Below, piece after piece: positions 25,223-32,589 of a stretch of 64,000 bases of DNA. The stretch's first letter is position 1; each line of letters opens with the position of its first letter. The stretch covers positions 62,001 to 126,000 of the forward strand of contig CAJUMZ010000002.1 of NCBI GenBank assembly GCA_910587665.1, read 5' to 3'. The DNA comes from an uncultured Muribaculum sp. GTDB lineage: Bacteria; Bacteroidota; Bacteroidia; Bacteroidales; Muribaculaceae. Made by a program: the position numbers and the translations under genes. The notes under the pieces are model-generated. The model searched no databases, was not told the DNA's origin, and worked only from the letters and a program-made list of their open reading frames with translations.

Positions 25223-27580
25223 TTATTCTGATTTAAGATTGATCGACGGATTTTCTTCAGCCGTCTTTTTACTCATAATGACCACGCAGGCAAATATCAC
25301 AAGCAACACGGCGATTCCCGACAATGCGGCATATATCCACATCAAGCCGGGTGACACGGCAAACTGCCGCAGCCACATATCGCCGACCCACCAGGCAATC
25401 ACCGAACCGACCACAACAGCCGGCACTGCTGTCCACATTATGTCGGCCGACAGCAGCCCTATGACATCCGACGCCTCCGCTCCGTTGACTTTCCTGACCG
25501 CAATCTCCTTGGCGCGCCGGCGTATCTCGTCGCCAATAAATCCGATAAGGCCCATGAACGTGATAAACACCACCGCCACAGCCGCCATAAGTGTGGCATT
25601 GCGGAATGTCCTCACCGAATCATACATCTCCACCACCTGCCTTTTATAGCTTGTAAACTCATTGTCATTACCCGGGAAGGCCTCCTTTACATCGGCATTG
25701 AGGCGGCGGAAACTGTCCTCGAAAGGCGGTTTCAACTTCAACCATATCGTCTCGCGAAGCCTGCGGGTATGGACAAGCAAAAACGGCATCGGTTCCTGAA
25801 AATATCCCAGTATATTGAAATCCTCAAGCACCCCGACAAGTTTATACGAGCCATTGAATTTAAGATGTATCAGAGGATGATCGGAAAGCACTGTCGGCTC
25901 ATTCCAGTGCATCCAGCGGATAAACGTCTGATTTACCATGACCTCATCATATTCTTCAGGCACACGCCCCTGGATGACATTCATCCCCATAAGCTCCGGA
26001 TAATTCTTTAACGTCACGTCATAGCGGGTTGAAAATTCCGTGCCACCCTCGTCATTTACAAACATGCCGGAATATCCTCCCGCCGGATCGTTATCCGAGG
26101 AGCTCATTTCCTCGACATAAGGCAGATTGGTGAAAAAAGCCATGTAGGCATCCACCGCAGCCGAATCCTGCGCCGGGTTGCGCCCTACGGCAAGCATCTC
26201 CGGGTCATATCCCATATCCTTGTCGACAAGATAGCGGTACTGCACCATCATCTCGCAAAGAAGTCCGGAGATAAACGCCACCCCGGCAAACTCCACTGCA
26301 AGCAACGCCCTCTTCCACATTGTACGCCGCTCGGTAAACCGCCGGAACACCTGCGTGACCGGGATGCTCGCAAACATCCTGCCCGGCAGGATACCTCCCA
26401 CAGCGAAAAACACAAGCAGCACAAGCACCGCCACCCACAGCCGCTCCAAGGCAAACAGGTCGGTGACCGACGCACCGGTCGTATCCTCTATCAAAGTCCT
26501 GAAATTAAGCAGCAGAAGCACCGCCACGATGACAGCTCCCGCCATGACAATGAATGTCTCCCACATAAACATGGCAAACACGCTCCCGTCGCCCGCGCCA
26601 ATACACTTATGGACACCTACAACCTTGCTGCGCCTGCCAAGGGAGGATATGGAAATCAACACATAATTGAGCGTCGTTATCGCAAGGAGAGCAATGGCAA
26701 GCACGGTCATTATTATCACCATCCGTCGGGCGTCGTCATACGACAGGTGGGTCTCCGTCATCCGCCTTGCGGTAATCCTTATCGGTATATTGCCTTCGCC
26801 GGCAGGCACATGCCTGTCGACCACCAGGGCGATCCTGTCGTCAAGTGACTCCCGGTCGTCAAACTCCGGCTTAAGCCTCACGTAGGAAAGCCAAGAGTCA
26901 CCTCCGGTCCATGAATAGTTGTATCCGAAGCCTTCGCTTTCACCCCGCGACCACACCGTCGGCATGGATACCACCGCCTCCGGACAAAGGCCTGAATTAG
27001 GCTGGACACCGTGATATACACCCTTGACCGTAAGCGGTATACGGCGGTCATAACTCAACACCTTGCCTATCGGGTCGACATCGCCGAATATCTTACGGGC
27101 AAAGCGGTCACTTACATAGACGACATCGCGCATGGCAAGGTCAGTGACCGGATTGCCCTGAAGCACGGTTATGCCCATCGTCTGAAAAAACAATGAGTCA
27201 GCGGCAATAAAACTGTCGTCAAAACGCCGCTCGCCATCATAAAGCGCATACCGGTCTATCCATCGCGCCACCGTGGTCACCGACTCAACAATGTCGGGCA
27301 TCTCATCATAAAGCCCGCCCGCAGCCTTTCCGACACAGACCTCATTGGGGTCGCACCAGTAACCGTTGAAATTCCACTGCATCCATAGCTGATACAGATT
27401 TTCATGATCATGAAAACCGGTATCGTAGCTCCGTTCGTATGATATGCGGGCAAACAGGAGCAGACACATCGCAAGCCCCACCCCTATCGACACCACCTTG
27501 ATCAGCGACGTCGCCTTGTCATGGATCAAAGTCTTGAACGAGTAATAAATCTGTTTTCTCATAATGTGATTGTTTTGCAT
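25223..27580 (-). CDS. FtsX/MacB-like ABC permease
   Basis: A permease of up to 785 residues; the more usual family start MRKQIYYSFKTLIHDKATSL is the ATG at 27562, six codons in. It has an N-terminal helix (about residues 28-46), a periplasmic MacB core domain, three helices in the middle, a second periplasmic domain and three C-terminal helices. This tandem FtsX arrangement is common in Bacteroidetes and acts in mechanotransmission or export of lipoproteins, peptides or drugs. No adaptor or TolC gene is nearby. A sigma-54-like promoter precedes it, and an NtrC-type regulator is divergent. Confidence 0.9.
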   Translation of the reverse strand: MQNNHIMRKQIYYSFKTLIHDKATSLIKVVSIGVGLAMCLLLFARISYERSYDTGFHDHENLYQLWMQWNFNGYWCDPNEVCVGKAAGGLYDEMPDIVESVTTVARWIDRYALYDGERRFDDSFIAADSLFFQTMGITVLQGNPVTDLAMRDVVYVSDRFARKIFGDVDPIGKVLSYDRRIPLTVKGVYHGVQPNSGLCPEAVVSMPTVWSRGESEGFGYNYSWTGGDSWLSYVRLKPEFDDRESLDDRIALVVDRHVPAGEGNIPIRITARRMTETHLSYDDARRMVIIMTVLAIALLAITTLNYVLISISSLGRRSKVVGVHKCIGAGDGSVFAMFMWETFIVMAGAVIVAVLLLLNFRTLIEDTTGASVTDLFALERLWVAVLVLLVFFAVGGILPGRMFASIPVTQVFRRFTERRTMWKRALLAVEFAGVAFISGLLCEMMVQYRYLVDKDMGYDPEMLAVGRNPAQDSAAVDAYMAFFTNLPYVEEMSSSDNDPAGGYSGMFVNDEGGTEFSTRYDVTLKNYPELMGMNVIQGRVPEEYDEVMVNQTFIRWMHWNEPTVLSDHPLIHLKFNGSYKLVGVLEDFNILGYFQEPMPFLLVHTRRLRETIWLKLKPPFEDSFRRLNADVKEAFPGNDNEFTSYKRQVVEMYDSVRTFRNATLMAAVAVVFITFMGLIGFIGDEIRRRAKEIAVRKVNGAEASDVIGLLSADIMWTAVPAVVVGSVIAWWVGDMWLRQFAVSPGLMWIYAALSGIAVLLVIFACVVIMSKKTAEENPSINLKSE

Positions 27581-27600
27581 TGTTGCATGACCGTAATTGT

Positions 27601-27616
27601 CTCACATATCGTGCCA
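27601..27616 (-). promoter_or_regulatory. Sigma-54-like (-24/-12) promoter of the exporter
   Basis: Minus-strand TGGCACGATATGTGAG matches the -24 half (TGGCAC-G) perfectly and has the correct spacing to a -12 half with GA instead of the usual GC. It lies 20 bases before the first and 38 bases before the second possible permease start. The divergent gene encodes a sigma-54 activator, which supports the reading. Confidence 0.6.
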
Positions 27617-27667
27617 AAATCATATCATATTAACAATAAGCCGATTACCGTCACACAGCAGATCGTA

Positions 27668-27708
27668 TTGTAAATTTATTAGACAACGGGTGTCAATAAT
27701 TCTTACAA
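27668..27708. promoter_or_regulatory. Palindromic upstream activator site (candidate enhancer)
   Basis: A 41-base interrupted dyad of the form TTGTAA-N8-GACA-N5-TGTC-N8-TTACAA lies 52-107 bases upstream of the sigma-54-like promoter, the normal place for an enhancer-binding protein. It also sits upstream of the regulator's own promoter, allowing autoregulation. Confidence 0.5.
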
Positions 27709-27759
27709 CCGCCGCCGTTCAATATGCAGCGGCGATAGTAAAATTAATCATTATTTTTG

Positions 27760-27767
27760 TAGTTTTG
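27760..27767 (+). promoter_or_regulatory. -7 element of the response regulator gene
   Basis: TAGTTTTG lies 5 bases before the regulator ATG, with an alternative TATTTTTG box directly upstream at 27752-27759. Either choice gives an extremely short leader. Confidence 0.5.
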
Positions 27768-27772
27768 CCTCT

Positions 27773-29107
27773 ATGAAAAGATTTAACACGCTTCTTGTAG
27801 TCGACGACAACTGCGCGGTGCTAACGGCACTGTCGCTTCTACTTCGCAACGACTTTGAAAAAGTGACGGCAATCCGGTCACCGTCAAGAATCGACGAGAT
27901 ATTGCGGTGTGAGACCGTTGACTGCGTGCTGCTCGACATGAATTTCAGCGCCGGCATCAATTCGGGCAACGAAGGTATCTTCTGGCTCAACCATATCAAG
28001 AAAAAAAGTCCTGACATACCGGTGATACTGATAACCGCCTACGCCGACATCGAGCTTGCGGTAAGGGGCATCATGGAAGGCGCCGCCGACTTCATCGTGA
28101 AGCCGTGGGAAAACAGTGTGCTTGTCGACAAGGTGACAAGAGCCTGCAAAAAGCGTCGTGCCGGGCTATCAAAAACACCGGCGGGCAATGATGCCGGAAT
28201 GCTCTGGGGACTATCACCGGAGATGTCACTGCTGAGGGAAACCGTGATAAAAGTGGCGCCAACCGACGCCAATATACTTATAACCGGCGAAAACGGCACA
28301 GGCAAGGAGCTTCTCGCCCGTGAGATCCACGCCCGCTCGGCGCGCTCGTCAAGACCGTGCATGCAGGTCGACATGGGATCGGTGACCGAGTCGCTTTTTG
28401 AAAGCGAGCTGTTCGGTCATGTAAAAGGTGCGTTCACCAATGCGATGACCGACCGCACCGGAAAAATCGAGGAGGCATCGGGAGGCACGCTTTTTCTTGA
28501 CGAGATAGGCAACCTTCCGCTCCACCTGCAATCCAAATTGCTTACCGCACTCCAGAGCCGGAAAGTGGTTAAAGTGGGCAGCAACAAGGCTGTGCCGGTC
28601 GACATCAGGCTCATCTGCGCCACCAACTGCGACCTCCCCTCAATGGTGACTCAAGGGAGTTTCCGCGAGGATCTTCTCTACCGCATCAACACGATCCACC
28701 TCCATCTCCCTCCACTGCGTGAACGGCGCGATGACATTCCGGTGCTTGCCATGCGGTTCATACAGCAATTTTCCGACATCTACAATCGCGACGTAAAAGG
28801 GATGACACCTGCCGCCGAACGCCTCTTGCTCGACTATCCGTGGCACGGCAATATCCGCGAGCTGCGTCATGCCGTTGAAAAAGCGGTGATACTCAGCGAC
28901 TCCGACATGCTAACACCCGAACTCTTCTCATCGCTCAGCCATCGACCCGCGCCCTCCCCGCGCCAACCGTCGACACTTGAAGATATGGAGCGCGTCATGA
29001 TAGCCGACGCAATAAAATCATGTGGCGGCAATCTCAGTGCCGCCGCACAGCGGCTCGGCATAACGCGCCAGACATTGTACAACAAAATGAAGCGTTACGG
29101 GCTATGA
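27773..29107 (+). CDS. NtrC-family sigma-54-dependent response regulator
   Basis: A 444-residue regulator in three parts. The receiver domain (residues 1-120) has the phospho-acceptor Asp55 in VLLDMNF. The AAA+ domain has Walker A GENGTGKE at 172-179 and the sigma-54 contact loop GAFTNA at 219-224 (the consensus is GAFTGA). A C-terminal Fis-type helix-turn-helix (NLSAAAQRLGITRQTLYNKM) follows. It activates sigma-54 promoters when phosphorylated. Its stop overlaps the start of the histidine kinase gene (ATGATAG), so the two form a coupled pair. Confidence 0.94.
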   Translation: MKRFNTLLVVDDNCAVLTALSLLLRNDFEKVTAIRSPSRIDEILRCETVDCVLLDMNFSAGINSGNEGIFWLNHIKKKSPDIPVILITAYADIELAVRGIMEGAADFIVKPWENSVLVDKVTRACKKRRAGLSKTPAGNDAGMLWGLSPEMSLLRETVIKVAPTDANILITGENGTGKELLAREIHARSARSSRPCMQVDMGSVTESLFESELFGHVKGAFTNAMTDRTGKIEEASGGTLFLDEIGNLPLHLQSKLLTALQSRKVVKVGSNKAVPVDIRLICATNCDLPSMVTQGSFREDLLYRINTIHLHLPPLRERRDDIPVLAMRFIQQFSDIYNRDVKGMTPAAERLLLDYPWHGNIRELRHAVEKAVILSDSDMLTPELFSSLSHRPAPSPRQPSTLEDMERVMIADAIKSCGGNLSAAAQRLGITRQTLYNKMKRYGL

Positions 29108-30255
29108 TAGGCGGATGGCTAAGCAGGCGCAAGCTTGAACTGCTGCTCGAGGCAATTGAAAACGGCGACACGACCGTACGATTCCGCTCGCGTAAAGAAA
29201 ACAGCGTGAACGCCATACTCAACCGCATCAACGGCATACTCTCGCGGATAAGACGCGACGCGGCAGAGCGCGAGCGGTATTACGAGCTGATTGTCGACAG
29301 TGTAGACTCCGGAATAATGGTGGTCGACGGCAACGGGCATGTCATACGATGCAATGACACTGCATGTCGGCTTTTCGGGTTGGAGATGGTCACCCATGTA
29401 AGACGGCTGTCGGAATTTAACGCGTCATTGCCCCGGACCATCATGGATACCGCGGCAGGCGACCGCTTTGTCACGAAAGGTGTTGCGTCGGGGCGCGACA
29501 TGTCACTGTCGATCCGCGTATCGTCAATCACCTTGAAGGGCGAAACACTTAAAATACTGTCTGTCACCAATATCGGCACTGAGCTTGATGACTGCGAGCT
29601 CGATTCGTGGCAGAAACTCACACGTGTCATGACCCATGAGATCATGAATCTCGCGGCACCGATCAATTCGCTGAGCGAGACACTCATGTCGCTTCCCGAC
29701 AGCGACTCGGAAGCGATAAGGGCGGGACTCTCGACCATCAACGACGCCTCATCACAGCTGTCAAGGTTTGTGACTTCCTATCGGCGCCTATCATCAATAT
29801 CAGTCCCGTCGCCCGAACTTGTCGAAATACCCGCGCTTCTTGACCGCGTAAAGGCACTTACCGAAATTTACGCCGCCGACAACGGCGTCACCGTGTCAAT
29901 ATCAAAAATCCCGCAGTCACTTATCGCCTACTGTGACCGCGACATGACCACCGGCATCCTGGTCAACCTTATCCGCAACGCGATAGAGGCGACCTCCCGC
30001 GAGGGAAAAGTCTCGGTCGGGGCATCGGGCGATCCGGATGAATCGGTAACCGTCACCGTGACCAATTACGGCCAGCAGATACCGGAAGAGATACGCCGTC
30101 AGCTGTTCGTGCCGTTTTTCACCACCAAGCAATCAGGCAGCGGCATCGGTCTGCCCCACAGCCGCAACCTTGCAAAAGCGCAGGGTGCCACCCTCCGGCT
30201 GCTCCCCTACCTCACCCCATCCTCCCCGACCACCTTCGCCCTCACTTTCCACTGA
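29104..30255 (+). CDS. Soluble PAS-containing sensor histidine kinase
   Basis: A 383-residue kinase. The start is the ATG overlapping the regulator stop; the open frame extends further back but only through the regulator gene. An N-terminal helical region is followed by a PAS domain (VDSVDSGIMVVDGNGHVIRC, about residues 61-160), the dimerisation/phospho-acceptor helix (RVMTHEIMNLAAPINSL, His near residue 180) and an ATPase domain with N, G1 and G2 boxes (NLIRNAIEA; FTTKQSGSGIGLPHS). There is no membrane helix, so it senses a cytoplasmic signal or a partner. It is the cognate kinase of the preceding NtrC-type regulator. Confidence 0.92.
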   Translation: MIGGWLSRRKLELLLEAIENGDTTVRFRSRKENSVNAILNRINGILSRIRRDAAERERYYELIVDSVDSGIMVVDGNGHVIRCNDTACRLFGLEMVTHVRRLSEFNASLPRTIMDTAAGDRFVTKGVASGRDMSLSIRVSSITLKGETLKILSVTNIGTELDDCELDSWQKLTRVMTHEIMNLAAPINSLSETLMSLPDSDSEAIRAGLSTINDASSQLSRFVTSYRRLSSISVPSPELVEIPALLDRVKALTEIYAADNGVTVSISKIPQSLIAYCDRDMTTGILVNLIRNAIEATSREGKVSVGASGDPDESVTVTVTNYGQQIPEEIRRQLFVPFFTTKQSGSGIGLPHSRNLAKAQGATLRLLPYLTPSSPTTFALTFH

Positions 30256-30282
30256 CCTTCCACAATTTTTCCCATTTGTACA

Positions 30283-30312
30283 TTGGGGCGGCGGGAGCGT
30301 GTATTATCTTTG
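30283..30312 (+). promoter_or_regulatory. Promoter (TTG-N19-TATCTTTG) of the 30335 gene
   Basis: TTG at 30283-30285 and TATCTTTG at 30305-30312 are separated by 19 bases; 22 bases then lead to the ATG. A longer reading frame from 30170 crosses this promoter and was rejected. Confidence 0.65.
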
Positions 30313-30334
30313 TCAAAACTTAATACGCGAAGCT

Positions 30335-31192
30335 ATGAAAACACTACAGCGAACCCCACGTTTTGACAGGCATTGGGATGAAGTCATCGCCATCTATCCC
30401 AATGAATCCGACCGACTCCTGCTTACATCGGCGATAAAGCAGTATCAGCTTGACGGCACCGAGCCGCAGCTACCACCCGAATTGATGGTGGCATTCGAGT
30501 TTCTGCGCCCGACCATCGACCGTCGGGCACGCAACCGCGCCCGACGCAAAGCGCGCACCGCCGCAGCACAACCGGCAATCCAACCGGCAATCCAACCGGC
30601 GGTCGACCTTCCGGTCGCCCCTACATCCACCCCGGAAAGCCAATCAACAAGCCTAATCCCCACAACAGCAGTAGGGGCGACCGGAAGGTCGACCGCATGT
30701 ACAGGATCGGATCCGACAATAAAAACCACCGTTCCCGACAATAATGACCGATTCCTTGCCCCCGACGAGACCGATATGGCTCAACGATTCAAGTTTTGGG
30801 AGAATTTTACCAAAAGCCGCAGCTCCAACCTTACCCAAAAGGAGATTGAAAACGACCGACTCGACTTTGAGACCGACCTTTGGGAAAATGAGGAGAACGA
30901 CACCGTACCAGATAATCCCGACGGCTCACCGATGCTTTACGCCGAGATTGTAAAACACTATTGCCGTATATTACGCAATGACAAGCGACTTCTAATGCGT
31001 ATATCCGACGAGGTGACGAGACTTACCGGCGTACTATTCCGCACCGATGACCTTCGCGAGTTCATCGACCCGTTCTGCTCGAGGTCAATAAAAATTCCCA
31101 TCATCAACCTTAACCGAGCCAACTGCCGCCGCGCCTTCATCCGCTATATGATCAACTATGCCACACACTACCGCCGCGCCCTAAAAGATTAG
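30335..31192 (+). CDS. DUF6291-like protein with repeat-containing linker
   Basis: A 285-residue soluble protein. Residues 1-65 (WDEVIAIYPNESDRLLLTSA; AIKQYQLDGTEPQLPPELMV) resemble the short N-terminal domain of phage-type DUF6291 proteins, followed by a basic stretch RRARNRARRKAR. A Pro/Ala/Thr-rich linker (about 70-125) is coded by a 12-base tandem repeat and a 26-bp inverted repeat pair. The C-terminal part (MLYAEIVKHYCRILRNDKRL through NYATHYRRALKD) is helical and unrecognised. The function is unknown. The similarity to a phage family is weak and no other phage genes are nearby. Confidence 0.65.
   Translation: MKTLQRTPRFDRHWDEVIAIYPNESDRLLLTSAIKQYQLDGTEPQLPPELMVAFEFLRPTIDRRARNRARRKARTAAAQPAIQPAIQPAVDLPVAPTSTPESQSTSLIPTTAVGATGRSTACTGSDPTIKTTVPDNNDRFLAPDETDMAQRFKFWENFTKSRSSNLTQKEIENDRLDFETDLWENEENDTVPDNPDGSPMLYAEIVKHYCRILRNDKRLLMRISDEVTRLTGVLFRTDDLREFIDPFCSRSIKIPIINLNRANCRRAFIRYMINYATHYRRALKD
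30599..30696. repeat. Perfect 26-bp inverted repeat of a dispersed GTCGACC element, inside a CDS
   Basis: The arm at 30599-30624 (core GGTCGACCTTCCGGTCGCCC, ending CTAC) is exactly repeated in reverse complement at 30671-30696, with 46 bases between. A single diverged copy is at 62968-62994. Just before the left arm, a 12-base unit ending ACCGGC is repeated about 2.7 times (30569-30600). Confidence 0.85.
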
Positions 31193-31225
31193 AAAAAACA
31201 CTTGCCAGTGTATGAGGTGAGGTGA

Positions 31226-32500
31226 TTATTTGCGGTGTTGGCGGAGGGGATAGCGACTGGGATGGAACAGCAACCGCAAGGATGTCGGATAGGAGAAGTA
31301 AGCCCACACCCAGTTGGTGAGTACGACGAGCTTGTTGCGCATGCCAAGCAGCGAGATAAGGTGTACAAACATCCATACAAACCACGCGACAAATCCGGTA
31401 AGTTGAAAATGCCGCAGGTCGGCAACCGCCCGGTTGCGCCCGATCGTAGCCATCGAGCCTTTATCACGGTAGACAAACTCACGCTCCATATTGCCGCTGT
31501 TGAAATTTTTTGCCAGATTACGCGCCTGCTGTATCGCCACCTGTGCGAGCTGCGGACATCCGCGCGGATACATGTCGTCGCAATGGAGGGCAATGTCACC
31601 GAGGGCGAAAATGTCGTCATGCCCCACCGCGCGATTGAAAGCGTCAACGAGTATGCGGTTGCCGTGACCAAGCTCGATAGTGCCGTTTTCCACGGAGAGA
31701 GGTTCGCCGGTCACGCCGGCAGTCCATATCACCATCTCCGAATAAAGCGTTGATCCGTCGGCAAATGTAAGCACGCTGTCATCATATGATTTCATTGATT
31801 GCCTAAGCACAACGTTGACCGACAGCTCCTTCAGATACTTCAAGGCAAACCGCGACGCGGTCTCGCTCATGGTGTGGAGCAGGCGGTCGGAGCCTTCAAC
31901 AAGGGTTATCACAAGCTGTTCGGGCGGAATCGACTTATACTCGCGATGAAGTATGTAACGCTTCATCTCCCCGAGTGCCCCGGCAACCTCCACTCCGGTA
32001 GGACCGCCGCCTATCACGGTGAAACTCAGCAACCGCCGGCGCAACTCTTCGTCGCGGCATATGCTCGCCCTTTCAAGCCGGTCGAGTATCTCGTTGCGGC
32101 AACGTATCGCCTCACCCGTGCTTTTTATCGTAAAAACACGCTTATACAGGTCGGTCATGTTGAAAAAGTTGTTGGTCGTACCCGTGGCTATTACAAGGCG
32201 GTCGTAATGGAGAGTCTCGTATTGCGTCATCACTTTCCTCGCCGCGACATCGATCGACTTTACTTCGCCCATGTGATATATAGCCGGAGGATTCATCTTG
32301 CGTATCTCGCGGCGAAACGGAAACGATATGCTCGCAGGCTCAAGCCCCGATGCCGCCACCTGATAAAACAGCGGAGGGAAACTGTGGAAATTGTTACGGT
32401 CGACAAGCGTAACGTCATAGCGCTTTTTGTCAATCCGTTTTACGAAATTAATTCCCGCAAATCCACCGCCTATCACGACAACTTTTTCTTTAGAATCCAT
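31226..32500 (-). CDS. ndh: Type II NADH dehydrogenase
   Basis: A 424-residue membrane-associated flavoprotein. The N-terminal FAD site GGGFAGINFVK is at about residues 10-20, and the NAD(P)H site TVIGGGPTGVEVAGAL near 162-177. C-terminal hydrophobic stretches (VAWFVWMFVHLISLLGMRNK) are typical of type II NADH:quinone oxidoreductases that bind the membrane peripherally. It passes electrons from NADH to quinone without pumping ions. It is transcribed alone, divergent from the TPR gene at 32590. Confidence 0.9.
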   Translation of the reverse strand: MDSKEKVVVIGGGFAGINFVKRIDKKRYDVTLVDRNNFHSFPPLFYQVAASGLEPASISFPFRREIRKMNPPAIYHMGEVKSIDVAARKVMTQYETLHYDRLVIATGTTNNFFNMTDLYKRVFTIKSTGEAIRCRNEILDRLERASICRDEELRRRLLSFTVIGGGPTGVEVAGALGEMKRYILHREYKSIPPEQLVITLVEGSDRLLHTMSETASRFALKYLKELSVNVVLRQSMKSYDDSVLTFADGSTLYSEMVIWTAGVTGEPLSVENGTIELGHGNRILVDAFNRAVGHDDIFALGDIALHCDDMYPRGCPQLAQVAIQQARNLAKNFNSGNMEREFVYRDKGSMATIGRNRAVADLRHFQLTGFVAWFVWMFVHLISLLGMRNKLVVLTNWVWAYFSYPTSLRLLFHPSRYPLRQHRK

Positions 32501-32589
32501 AAGTATATGTTATTTTTTTCAAAATTTCCTGATTATAAATTTTAATGACGTAACTTTACATCTGTATTACATGCAATAAGCCACGCATT

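Noticed and set aside
30170..30334. N-terminal extension of the DUF6291-like protein
   Set aside because: It runs through the end of the kinase gene and across the promoter at 30283-30312.
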